From assembly GCA_963849095.1 (NCBI GenBank), contig CAWKGA010000009.1, positions 186,001 to 250,000 on the forward strand: DNA of 64,000 bases. Direction: 5' to 3'. The position numbers were made by a program, and so were the translations under genes. Position 1 is the stretch's first letter, and every line of letters begins with the position of its first letter. This document shows positions 26,468 to 34,220 of the stretch, piece by piece. Origin of the DNA: JASHUC01 sp963849095. Lineage in GTDB: Bacteria > Pseudomonadota > Gammaproteobacteria > Steroidobacterales > Steroidobacteraceae. A model generated the notes under the pieces. That model searched no databases and was not told the DNA's origin. It saw nothing but the letters and a program-made list of their open reading frames with translations.

Positions 26468-26995
26468 ATGGCTAGGCGGCGTATGGGCTGGATTCGCATC
26501 GTTCTGGCCACAGCAGTTGCGTCCGCGGCAGGATTCGGAGTTCACGTCCTGTGCGGTCAGGGATGGGCGCTAGAATACGCGACGCGGGCCGCCCAGGCAG
26601 GCCGCCTCGGCGGAGTTCTCCGGGAGCCCTATCCGACCTACGTGGTGGTAGTCGCTGCCTTGACAACCCTCATCCCGACTTTGGGCAAAGTGTTGGTGTT
26701 TCTGCTGGTGAGGGACCGCCTGCCCGGCCGGACTGCTTTGATGAAGGGACTAGCATTTGGTCTCCTGCTGTTGATGATTAATGACGCTCTGCTCAGGCTT
26801 CCAATCATGAATGTGGTGATCGGCAATCCTGTTGACGTCATGCTCGTTCAGAGTCTGGAGGCATGGCTCATTAGCCCCATCATGGGAATCCTGATCGCGC
26901 TGATCGTACCGGCGCCACCTCACTCCCGTTCGAGCGGACTCGGAGGGATAAAGGCGCCAGAGCTTACGGATCATCAGATCGCCGCTCAACCTTGA
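26468..26995 (+). CDS. hypothetical integral membrane protein, 175 aa
   Basis: Hydrophobic segments are visible at IRIVLATAVASAAGFGVHVL, YVVVVAALTTLIPTLGKVLV, LAFGLLLLMINDALLRL and LISPIMGILIALIVP, giving about four membrane helices. I do not recognise a family. It is followed 25 bp later by a lipoprotein-like gene on the same strand. The start at 26468 is preceded by an AT-rich stretch (GTCGTATAATT) that could be a -10 box and implies a short or leaderless mRNA. Confidence 0.7.
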   Translation: MARRRMGWIRIVLATAVASAAGFGVHVLCGQGWALEYATRAAQAGRLGGVLREPYPTYVVVVAALTTLIPTLGKVLVFLLVRDRLPGRTALMKGLAFGLLLLMINDALLRLPIMNVVIGNPVDVMLVQSLEAWLISPIMGILIALIVPAPPHSRSSGLGGIKAPELTDHQIAAQP

Positions 26996-27020
26996 CGTTA
27001 GGCGACGACCCGGGACTTAG

Positions 27021-27506
27021 ATGAAGTCACGTCCAATCATTTTTGTTATCGCGGCGAGCGTTTCGATTTCTGCGTGTTCGACGTTGTGGGGAGACTCAGG
27101 GGCCAAGTACCGTGCGACATCGCAGTGGATGATCGAACAGGAAAGAGGTTGGGCAGACTTGGCTTGCGGCGGCAGATGGGTAGCCTCTGAGGTGCTTGCT
27201 GATGACTTCAGGGGAACACTTCCGAATGGTCGTCGTTACGGAAAGCCACCCGGGCAACCGACCTATGACCAGAGCACTAAGTGGTCGACTGATTGCAGCC
27301 TCGATGAGGCAAGTGTTCGATTCTTTGGATCCCGTACGGCGGTCGTATTCGGGAGAGAATCGAAGACGGTCACGCTGCCGGATGGAAAACATGAGCGGCG
27401 CTGCCTGGTGTGGACGGACTCGTGGCTTCAGCGCAATGGCAAGTGGCAGATTATCGCCGCTCAAGATAACCGGATCGAGTGTCCCAGTCCTGATGGACAT
27501 CCCTAA
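27021..27506 (+). CDS. lipoprotein with SnoaL/NTF2-like domain
   Basis: This 161-aa protein has an N-terminal hydrophobic stretch and lipobox SISAC (Cys19). The rest fits a DUF4440/SnoaL-like fold: an early WMIEQERGWADLA helix, EVLADDFRGTLPNGRRYGK, a central strand and the late WLQRNGKWQIIAAQDNR motif typical of the superfamily. Function is not predictable. GC content is lower than in core genes. It probably sits in one transcript with the preceding membrane protein. Confidence 0.78.
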   Translation: MKSRPIIFVIAASVSISACSTLWGDSGAKYRATSQWMIEQERGWADLACGGRWVASEVLADDFRGTLPNGRRYGKPPGQPTYDQSTKWSTDCSLDEASVRFFGSRTAVVFGRESKTVTLPDGKHERRCLVWTDSWLQRNGKWQIIAAQDNRIECPSPDGHP

Positions 27507-27559
27507 ACATAGCAACCCGCGGATTCTTTGGTCGGCAACTCTTTCTTTACACCGGCGGA

Positions 27560-27760
27560 TCAGTAAAAGCTGAGGCCGTAATTGAACAGGAACGGTCGGA
27601 GTCGGGCCTCGGTCTCCGTTTCCAGCTGAAGCAGCGTGGCGTGGTGATAGCGCTCGCGTGGGTTCTTCGCCACCGAGAACAGCGCTAACTCGAGGGATTC
27701 TCCAAGTACCTCGCTCTCGCATAACTCACGGATACACTCCGGATAGTTGCGCTCCGCCAT
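27560..27760 (-). CDS. short conserved hypothetical, probably truncated
   Basis: The frame MAERNYPECIRELCESEVLG (then SLELALFSVAKNPRERY and LQLETETEARLRPFLFNYG) looks like the N-terminus of a longer helical protein. It ends at a stop after 66 residues (GLSFY). I recall similar openings in larger uncharacterised proteins, so this is likely a fragment. An upstream ATG at 27784 would add eight residues. Confidence 0.4.
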   Translation of the reverse strand: MAERNYPECIRELCESEVLGESLELALFSVAKNPRERYHHATLLQLETETEARLRPFLFNYGLSFY

Positions 27761-27784
27761 ACCCTGCGCCGTTCCGCTCCCCAT

Positions 27785-28146
27785 TGGCTTTCGAACTGTG
27801 TCGAAGGCTCGGACTCAATGAGGCCAAACTTTATCGAAATCCGTAACGTCCGTGAAGGAACCGGAATCGGCGGGCGACGGCTACCGGCGTCTGACGGCGA
27901 ATCCGGTGCCGGAACCCACCCCCCGCCCTGCGGAGGGCAAGAAGATCATCTCCGCCAAGCACTTGGTGACCACCACTTTCCGGAATCCCCGAGGTGAGCG
28001 CTGAGCTTCGGTACGGTCATGGCAGCGGTGCTGGAACGCTAGTTACGGGGTTTGGGGCGGGTCTTCATGATGACGGCATTTGCAGTGTAAGCTCGTCACC
28101 ATCACAAGAACGGGCAGCGGCCAACCGCGCCGGAGTGGAGACCAAC
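27785..28146. other. 362-bp stretch without a supported gene
   Basis: One rightward frame (about 27850-28005, ending with TGA) reads GYRRLTANPVPEPTPRPAEG and KKIISAKHLVTTTF. This is coding-like but has no start or recognisable domain. It is probably the tail of a lost gene. I see no RNA gene or repeat here. Confidence 0.3.
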
Positions 28147-28584
28147 ATGAAGACCGTCGCCGCGCTATGTCTGATCCTGCTGTCCTCCAGTGCCTTCGCG
28201 GCCACCGGGCCGCTGTCACCGTCGCCCGCCCCACCCGCCTGCGACCGCGAATGCCTCCGCGGCATGGTCACCCAAGTGCTCTACGCCCTGGTCGATCACG
28301 ACACGAGCAAGCTGCCGGTGGCCGACAACCTGCGTGTCACCGAGGACGGCATCGAAAAGCCGCTCGCCAAGGTCGGGCTGGTCAAGACCGTGACAAGGTT
28401 GCGTGGCTACCGCCAGGACATCCTCGACGAGCGCGCGGGACAGAGCATCGCGGCGGTCCTCGTCGAGGAAGCCGGTGCGCCGGTCATCCTGATCGTGCGA
28501 GTCAGGGTGGAGAGCGACAAGATCAGCGAGCTCGAGCTGGTGGCCCGGAACGTGTCAATGGGTTTGGAACACCTGGTGTCATGA
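28147..28584 (+). pseudogene. secreted SnoaL/NTF2-like protein, 5' part, interrupted by IS3
   Basis: A signal peptide (MKTVAALCLILLSSSAFA) is followed by the family opening CDRECLRGMVTQVLYALVDH, then the DTSKLPVADNLRVTEDG block and APVILIVRVRVESDKI. Native sequence stops at 28564 (...ARNVSMG); the final LEHLVS codons and stop come from the IS end. The 3' half is at 30148-30686. Relatives are secreted proteins of about 310-330 aa with two NTF2-like halves and unknown function. Confidence 0.85.
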
Positions 28585-29622
28585 GATTAGAGAGCAAGCG
28601 GGTGTGGTCGAGGGTGGTGTCATCTCCTTTTTCGGGGGATTGATCCAGGCGGCGGTAGGCAGCGCCGGCGGCTTCGGGGCGATGCGCTTGAAGCGGATGG
28701 GATGGGCAGCGAAGGCGGCATCGAGCGCCAGGGCGCGTTGTGCACGCATCGCCGCAGCGGTGCCACCGTGCACGGCGGCCGGGGACATCAAACCGATGCC
28801 GCCGTGACGATGTTCGTGGTTGTACCAGCGGAAGAACTGCTGGCAGTGAGCACGGGCGTCCTCGATCGAGCCGAAACGCTCGGGGAAGTCGGGCCGGTAC
28901 TTCAGGGTCTTGAACTGCGCCTCGGAGTACGGATTGTCATCTGAGACGTGTGGACGGCTGTGGGTCTTGGCGACCTCCAGATCGGTCAGCAGCGCCGCCA
29001 CGGGCTTTGAGCGCATGCTCGTGCCGCGGTCGGCATGCAGCGTCAGGGTCCCGGGTGCGATGTTCTCCTTCTGCAGGGTCTCGGCGATCAGCTGCTCGGC
29101 GAGCTCGGCCGATTCGCGCTGCGCGACCATCCATCCCACGACGTAGCGACTGAAGATGTCGAGGATGACGTACAAGTGGAAGTGGACCCACCTGGCCGGA
29201 CCCTTCAACTTTGTTATGTCCCAACTCCAGACTTCTCTGGGTCGCACCGCAAGCAGCTCCGGCTTGGCGTAGACGGGGTGCACGCGTTGATTGCGCCGCT
29301 CCCCGCCTTGGTTGCGGGCCGCCAGGAGCCGGTACATCGTGCGAATCGAGCCGTGATAACGGCCTTCGTCGAGCAACGTGGCGTAGACCGTGGGTGGGGC
29401 CACATCGGCGAAGCGCTCGCTGTCGAGTACCCCGAGCAGCAACTCCTGCTCGGCGCTCGAGAGTGCCAACGGTGGTCGCGGCCGTGCACGCGATGCGCGC
29501 CGTGGGCCAGTGGCGCGATGCCGGGCTCGATCGCGATACACGCACCCACGGTGCAGCCCGAACACCCGGCAGGCGGCGTTGAGCCCGACATGCGGGGCGA
29601 GATCGGCGACAGCGAGCATCAT
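28579..29622 (-). CDS. IS3 family transposase OrfB (integrase catalytic domain)
   Basis: The protein is 347 aa. An HTH_21-like segment is followed by the rve integrase core with the DDE residues in SWDITKLKG, LHADRGTSM and DDNPYSEAQFKTLKYRP, and the late FFRWYNHEHRHGGIGLM block. Its ATG overlaps the orfA stop (GAATGATG). A slippery A8 run upstream can also make it by -1 frameshifting as an OrfAB fusion. The last 60 residues are Pro/Ala-rich and run into the terminal repeat. Confidence 0.92.
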   Translation of the reverse strand: MMLAVADLAPHVGLNAACRVFGLHRGCVYRDRARHRATGPRRASRARPRPPLALSSAEQELLLGVLDSERFADVAPPTVYATLLDEGRYHGSIRTMYRLLAARNQGGERRNQRVHPVYAKPELLAVRPREVWSWDITKLKGPARWVHFHLYVILDIFSRYVVGWMVAQRESAELAEQLIAETLQKENIAPGTLTLHADRGTSMRSKPVAALLTDLEVAKTHSRPHVSDDNPYSEAQFKTLKYRPDFPERFGSIEDARAHCQQFFRWYNHEHRHGGIGLMSPAAVHGGTAAAMRAQRALALDAAFAAHPIRFKRIAPKPPALPTAAWINPPKKEMTPPSTTPACSLIS

Positions 29623-30101
29623 TCCTCCTCGCTCCGGTCGTCCGCTGTCGGTAGCCCCAGGGCCACACAGAGTTTTTTTTGGGCCTCGATGATCAGCTCC
29701 GCCCGCTCGAGCTTGCGGCGCAGGCGCACGATATCGCGGTTGAGGTGCTCGATCTGCCGGGCTGACGGGTCGGGCTTGGGCCCACGCTTCTTCGGGGCGA
29801 GCGCCACCCGATCGGCCGCCTCGAGCTGCTTGCGCCAGCTCGAGAGCATCGAGGAATAAATGCGCTTGCTACGCAGGAACGCTCCCAGCGTCCCGGCCGC
29901 CTTGCATCGGTCGGCCTCGGCCAGGAGCACGCGCTTCTCGCCGGCGGAAAACCTGCGGCGCCGAGCGACCGCCACAACCTCCGGGTCAGGCCGCGCCGCG
30001 GCTCCGGGCATCCCTTCACTCGCCCTCCGGGCTCCTTCCGGCATGCCCGGGCTCAGAGTCGACCGATCGTGGCTCATCGAAGAATCCAGTACTGCTGCCA
30101 T
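29619..30101 (-). CDS. IS3 family transposase OrfA
   Basis: This 160-aa protein has a helix-turn-helix (RRRRFSAGEKRVLLAEADRC, then GAFLRSKRIYSSMLSSWRKQ) and a leucine-zipper-like helix (QIEHLNRDIVRLRRKLERAE) before EAQKK. It is the DNA-binding/dimerisation part of the transposase. The A8 run (29673-29680) within the EAQKKL codons leads into the orfB frame on a -1 slip, and that frame stays open to the orfB ATG. Confidence 0.9.
   Translation of the reverse strand: MAAVLDSSMSHDRSTLSPGMPEGARRASEGMPGAAARPDPEVVAVARRRRFSAGEKRVLLAEADRCKAAGTLGAFLRSKRIYSSMLSSWRKQLEAADRVALAPKKRGPKPDPSARQIEHLNRDIVRLRRKLERAELIIEAQKKLCVALGLPTADDRSEEE
29673..29680 (-). promoter_or_regulatory. candidate programmed -1 frameshift site (A8)
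   Basis: Eight consecutive A on the coding strand lie about 50 nt before the orfA stop. Slipping back one base enters the orfB frame, which has no stop before its ATG. IS3-family elements commonly make the OrfAB transposase this way. No downstream pseudoknot was verified. Confidence 0.6.
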
Positions 30102-30147
30102 GAGTGATACTACCTTGGACTGTAAATTCCAGAAGGCAGGTGTTCCA

Positions 30148-30686
30148 GCTCACATTGGCACAGGGGGGCCACGCGCAGCCGCGCGGAGGGTCTGAGCTTC
30201 ACCATCGACACCTTGAGCGCGCCCAGCGAGGAGATGAGCTTCGTGCCGCGCCCGTCGCAGCTGGCGACGCGTAAGCAGGCGATCGAGATCGCCCTGCACT
30301 ACCCGAAGGGCCTGAACTCCGCGGAAACCTTCGCTTCGGTGGGAACGCCGTTCGCACCGGGCACCAGGCGCGTCGAGAACGGCGCGGTGATGGCGGGGCC
30401 CGACTGCGTGTTCAGCCCCACTTGCAAGGACATCGCCACGCAATCGCTCCAGATCTTCAAGCGGCTCGGCCACGTCACTGTGCGTTCCATCTACGTGGAC
30501 GAGCGGATGGGCATCGTCGTGCTGCGCCTTTCCTGGAACGTGCGCGGTCCGGGTTCCGACAAGCTCACGGCGTTCGAGCTGTTCAAGGTCTACGACGGGC
30601 AGATCCACAAGGTCGAAGCCTTCATCCGGCTATTTCCGCCGGCGCTCGAACTTGGTGGATGGCCGGTGACGGTCAGTCAGCCCTGA
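30148..30686 (+). pseudogene. secreted SnoaL/NTF2-like protein, 3' part
   Basis: This is the second half of the interrupted gene. It is open from the IS end as SHWHRGATRSRAEGLSFTID, then APSEEMSFVPRPSQLATRKQ, NGAVMAGPDCVFSPTC and FELFKVYDGQIHKVEAFIR. The last motif is a repeated NTF2-like strand typical of the family. An internal ATG at about 30234 could start a shortened product. Base 28564 plus 30148-30149 forms a codon in the shared frame. Confidence 0.83.
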
Positions 30687-31012
30687 GCGCTCCGGTACAT
30701 CCGTAGTGAGGGATTGACTCGGTGTTGATGCGCTGCCGAAACATCATGCAGATGAACCCAGTACTCTGGTGCTACGCCTGTTTGTGGCACGTCATTGCAA
30801 TCCGTACGTTCGTGGGGGCCATGAAAGCTGCGCCGCCAGCCCAGATGTGATGCGTTTTACCGATATTGGGTAACCTGTGCTCACAATCGGCCAGTTTGAG
30901 ACGTTCGAGTAGACGAAATCGCGGCAGAAAAGCGGCCGTTCACCGCTTGGGGTAGGCTACGGGTGAGTCACGTCGAGTTTGGTCGCTGCGTTGCGCTTTC
31001 GAGGGATAGCGG
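30687..31012. other. 326-bp intergenic stretch, nothing supported
   Basis: No open frame with a convincing start, and no tRNA or repeat, is visible. The last 60 bp contain the probable promoter/leader of the following gene. Confidence 0.4.
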
Positions 31013-31387
31013 ATGAAACGGGTTCTGCTGGTCGGCTTTGATCCGGTGACGGTGGACTTTTCGGATCCGGCACTGCCGCCGGGCATGACTGCTGAGAAGA
31101 TCCACGCTGGAGTCAAGCATGCGCTAGCCGATATGACCGGGCGGGGCTGGATTGCCGAGAACTGCTTCATCAACCCCGACGAGAGCGCGGTCCCAACCGT
31201 GGAGCGCCGCCTGGCCTCTAACCGCTACGACTGCGTGGTCGTTGGCGCGGGCGTCCGTCTGCCACCGAGCCGGCTGGCTCTTTTCGAAGCGGTGGTCAAC
31301 GCCATTCACCGCGCCGCGCCGGATACGGCCATCGCTTTCAACAGCAGGCCCGAGGACACCGGCGCGGCGGCCGCGCGCTGGATCTGA
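31013..31387 (+). CDS. conserved hypothetical protein, Rossmann-like, 124 aa
   Basis: The strand-helix start MKRVLLVGFDPVTVDFSDPA is followed by PGMTAEKIHAGVKHALADM, a second strand YDCVVVGAGVRLPPSRLALF and the ending APDTAIAFNSRPEDT. I recall the same pattern in short uncharacterised proteins of Proteobacteria and Bacteroidetes. A small alpha/beta sandwich is likely; no catalytic motif is apparent. It is preceded by an AG-rich GAGGGATAG ribosome site. Confidence 0.72.
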   Translation: MKRVLLVGFDPVTVDFSDPALPPGMTAEKIHAGVKHALADMTGRGWIAENCFINPDESAVPTVERRLASNRYDCVVVGAGVRLPPSRLALFEAVVNAIHRAAPDTAIAFNSRPEDTGAAAARWI

Positions 31388-31508
31388 GACTCAGGCGCGT
31401 CTGTCCGCCAGACGACCCGAACCGGCCACAAGCAGACGGTTCGGATCGTTCGTGGGCTTCCGCATAGCGGACGCTTGCGAGGCCGTGACACTTTTGATTG
31501 ATGTCGTG

Positions 31509-32012
31509 CTAGCGCTTCCCATCCAACGGGAACTTTACCCACACGCCCCAGCCAGAATAGTCAGAGTTTTTGTCGAAGTCCGCGCGAGTTGTAAACAAAG
31601 CAACATCTGCATGCGCCTGCATTTCCGCCGGGATGGAGAAATCTATCACTCTCCAGTGCAGACACTGTGCTTGCGATACGTTGCTTGGCATTAGCTCGAG
31701 TGCAATCTCCCGCCAGCCCCCGAGTCCCGTTCCTATTGAGGGCCCAGGACCGTGACCAGTTCGATCGCGAATGACGGTATACCGTACATGGCGACACTTG
31801 CCTATCGTTAGAGTACGGCGTTCGACGATGATGTCCTGACCGTAGGCGGCTCTGCTTTCAGCGTCCCAGGAGCCAATCAGCAGTTCGACTGCACTTACTT
31901 GCGCGGCTTGGGTTTGGCGATCGATGCCATGAAGAGGCTTGGGCGCCGGCATCATAAGAATTGCCAGCCCGCACGCAGCGCCAGCGACCCAGCGTTGCTG
32001 CCTGACTGTCAT
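31509..32012 (-). CDS. secreted hypothetical protein, about 167 aa
   Basis: When started at MTVRQQRWVAGAACGLAILM, the protein has a signal peptide followed by VELLIGSWDAESRAAYGQDI (a lipocalin/DUF-like start) and beta-strand patterns to the stop at 31509. I do not recognise it. The frame upstream to 32192 is Arg/His-rich and overlaps the next gene's 3' end, so the shorter form is preferred. GC is lower than in core genes. Confidence 0.5.
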   Translation of the reverse strand: MTVRQQRWVAGAACGLAILMMPAPKPLHGIDRQTQAAQVSAVELLIGSWDAESRAAYGQDIIVERRTLTIGKCRHVRYTVIRDRTGHGPGPSIGTGLGGWREIALELMPSNVSQAQCLHWRVIDFSIPAEMQAHADVALFTTRADFDKNSDYSGWGVWVKFPLDGKR

Positions 32013-32121
32013 GGGAGCCACAATAGACTTCCCCAAACGTCCCAAGGACCCATAGTGCCTCTCCGTTACACCGCGGGCTACGCGTGCTCCAACACGGCGC
32101 AACAAGTCATGTTGATGCGCG

Positions 32122-32841
32122 TCATGGCTTTGGATAGGTCGCAGACACCGCGGCGACGTTCCAAGCATCGATGGTCTCCCAAACGTGCGCATCGATTTCG
32201 CGCCATTTCGGCAGATTTTCGATGGACGTATACCAAAGGATTTTCACACCGCCGTATCTAGCAGAGATGTACTCCGCTTTCATGAGAGGGTTAACGACAC
32301 CCGAAGGCTGAGGTGGGGTCTCAGCGTGAATGAGGATTTCACCCTTACCTGTCGAATCGCGGCAGTCACGTCCCAAGAATTTCCAGCATCGTAGGCCATA
32401 TATGTCCCGGTAATCCTCAGCCTTGATCAGATGATGCTCTATCTCAAGTCGCACGATAGGCGGGTACGGTTGTGGCTCGGTGTTCACGTTCTGACTGATC
32501 GTTTCGGGATAGATCCAGACCTGCACTCGATCGTGGTCCCCCTCAGCGGGAGGCCAATCCTTGCGACCAGCGGGGCGCTTAAACGAAAACTCTGGTAGGT
32601 AAAAGGCAAATCCAAAGCCGTCTGTCAGCGGAAGCCGACTCCGTGAAACGGATGGGCGTCTGGCAGCAGGGTGAACCGTTGGTCCCTCAGGCGGAACTTG
32701 AAGAATGAGTCTATCGTTGATCTTGTAAAGCGAATGTTCAGCCGGTTGGGTCACACCCGCTTCACGTCCAGAGCAGCATATGGCTACCATGAGGCCCAGC
32801 AGAAATCCGGCAGTCTTCAGTGAATCGTGCGTATGCCTCAT
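32122..32841 (-). CDS. putative lipoprotein, unknown, about 239 aa
   Basis: When started at MRHTHDSLKTAGFLLGLMVA, it has a hydrophobic leader ending ICCSG, with Cys as a possible lipidation site. The body has FGFAFYLPEFSFKRPAGRKD and RDIYGLRCWKFLGRDC and is beta-rich. No family is recognised; some similar proteins occur as small secreted accessory proteins next to toxins or enzymes, but nothing here ties it to one. Confidence 0.55.
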   Translation of the reverse strand: MRHTHDSLKTAGFLLGLMVAICCSGREAGVTQPAEHSLYKINDRLILQVPPEGPTVHPAARRPSVSRSRLPLTDGFGFAFYLPEFSFKRPAGRKDWPPAEGDHDRVQVWIYPETISQNVNTEPQPYPPIVRLEIEHHLIKAEDYRDIYGLRCWKFLGRDCRDSTGKGEILIHAETPPQPSGVVNPLMKAEYISARYGGVKILWYTSIENLPKWREIDAHVWETIDAWNVAAVSATYPKP

Positions 32842-33171
32842 CGCTGTAGCTCGAAGCCAGTGAGATGTTGCTACTGTGCCAGTTGGGAGGCGCAAATGTC
32901 AGCTTAACCAATTCTGAGTGTCCGGTCTCGGAACGGCGAATCGACGGCTTGGGGTCGAGTCCGGAAGTTCGGGCGAGCACTGGGCAAACCGGCACCCCCC
33001 GGGCGGAGGTCGGCCGACGGCGGTCGCTGACACTTCGGAATTCATTGTCGGTGAGCGGTCCTAGATCGCAGCGCACAATTCCGGCGGAGCGCCTCGTCTG
33101 CGGAAAGGGGGGCGCTCACCGTCTGCCCACCTAGAAGAGATGCTAAGTTGATTGTTTCCATGCATCACCAG
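32842..33171. other. 330-bp intergenic stretch, nothing supported
   Basis: Both strands contain only short frames without domain signal. The segment near 32930-33070 is GC-rich and partly resembles decayed coding sequence. No RNA gene is seen. Confidence 0.35.
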
Positions 33172-34140
33172 TTATTCGCAGTCTCCAAACTCACTGTGAT
33201 CATCGAAGGAGGGGACTCGCGGCACTGACTCCGGCCGAAACGCGCACATCTGTCTCGTCCGTCCGTGCTCCCGCAGCAAGACTCTCACAGGAGGCAGAGC
33301 AGCACACTTAGAAGTCGGCTTGTTCTCCGTTTGAATATAGTAGGCACCCTCGTATCCGAAGATACCGATCGTATCCGCGAGGGGCCGAAAAGGATTGGCG
33401 CCGCGGGGCAGAAAGGGACTGTTCCCATGTGGCCGCTTTGCTCGATAGGTCGCTGAAGCCTCCCCGGCTGCGCCGAATATCTCTCGGGTTTTCTGCGCGT
33501 CTATCGTTTTACCGTCGGGACTCAAAACAAAGGCGCGTTGATCTATGTACCATGGCCTATCGGAGTCACGGTCATTGGGAATCCCGCATATCGCGCCGTC
33601 GCGCTCGGCTCCATATCCCTGCCAGATCAGGACGTTCGCGGGCGCGCCGTCGTTGGCTATGTCAACTGGCGCCGAGTAGGTCCACACATGTATCCAATTG
33701 AAACGCAAATCTTGGGCGACGAGTTCCAGCGGCATATGAAAGAAGGTCTCCACGTGGAATTCATCGTCAAACCGCATGAACTCATAGACGTCGTTGAATA
33801 GAGGCTGGATCTGTTCTGCGGTTAGATCGCGTCGCTGGAGATGCACAAACCCAGGTACCGGCCCGTCTTCCGGTCGGCCGCAAAATGGCGTCAGTTTGAA
33901 GTTCGTCCGATTGAGAACTTTCAAATAGGCGTCGCACACGGCGACGCCCCGGCCCTTTATCAGACTGAACCGTTTAGCGCCTCCTTGATTCGGGTGTTCG
34001 TCGGCGCACGCGACTCCGGCCAGTACGATCGATACCAGTGCAGCGACTGTCGCAATGATGGCCGTAGGGACGGCGGAGCTGCGGGGGCTCCGGTCGATTA
34101 CGACTGCCGGAGTTGCATCCACAACAAATTTGTCTATCAT
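33172..34140 (-). CDS. conserved hypothetical secreted protein, about 322 aa
   Basis: A membrane/signal segment (AIIATVAALVSIVLAGVACA) lies near residue 30. It is followed by RFSLIKGRGVAVCDAYLKVL, CGRPEDGPVPGFVHL and LIWQGYGAERDGAICG, ending with a C-terminal GIFGYEGAYYIQTE. The SLIKGRGVxVCxAYL opening recurs in uncharacterised secreted proteins of Proteobacteria. The GTP-like or enzyme motifs I looked for are absent. The Met at 34140 is chosen over 34176 because it keeps the same leader. Confidence 0.65.
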   Translation of the reverse strand: MIDKFVVDATPAVVIDRSPRSSAVPTAIIATVAALVSIVLAGVACADEHPNQGGAKRFSLIKGRGVAVCDAYLKVLNRTNFKLTPFCGRPEDGPVPGFVHLQRRDLTAEQIQPLFNDVYEFMRFDDEFHVETFFHMPLELVAQDLRFNWIHVWTYSAPVDIANDGAPANVLIWQGYGAERDGAICGIPNDRDSDRPWYIDQRAFVLSPDGKTIDAQKTREIFGAAGEASATYRAKRPHGNSPFLPRGANPFRPLADTIGIFGYEGAYYIQTENKPTSKCAALPPVRVLLREHGRTRQMCAFRPESVPRVPSFDDHSEFGDCE

Positions 34141-34220
34141 CTGGAATTCCAAGCGCCGCCTTGAGCGCTCGATCATCTGGGCACTTGCACCAGGGCGTCC
34201 TCGCGGCCGGCTCGGGGCGC

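Larger units (their letters stand above)
28565..30147 (-). mobile_element. IS3-family insertion sequence
   Basis: This is a 1583-bp IS with an 11-bp exact terminal repeat (TGGAACACCTG at 28565-28575 and its complement at 30137-30147). It carries overlapping orfA and orfB on the minus strand. No clear target duplication is seen (flanks GTT and GCT). Excising it joins the two SnoaL-like fragments in frame, so the insertion is the direct cause of the interruption. Confidence 0.88.

Noticed and set aside
26985..27010. TTGACGTTAGGC resembling the right core of an integron attC site
   Set aside because: No matching left core or imperfect stem of 60-140 bp around it, and no further sites in the accessory region, so a cassette array is not supported.
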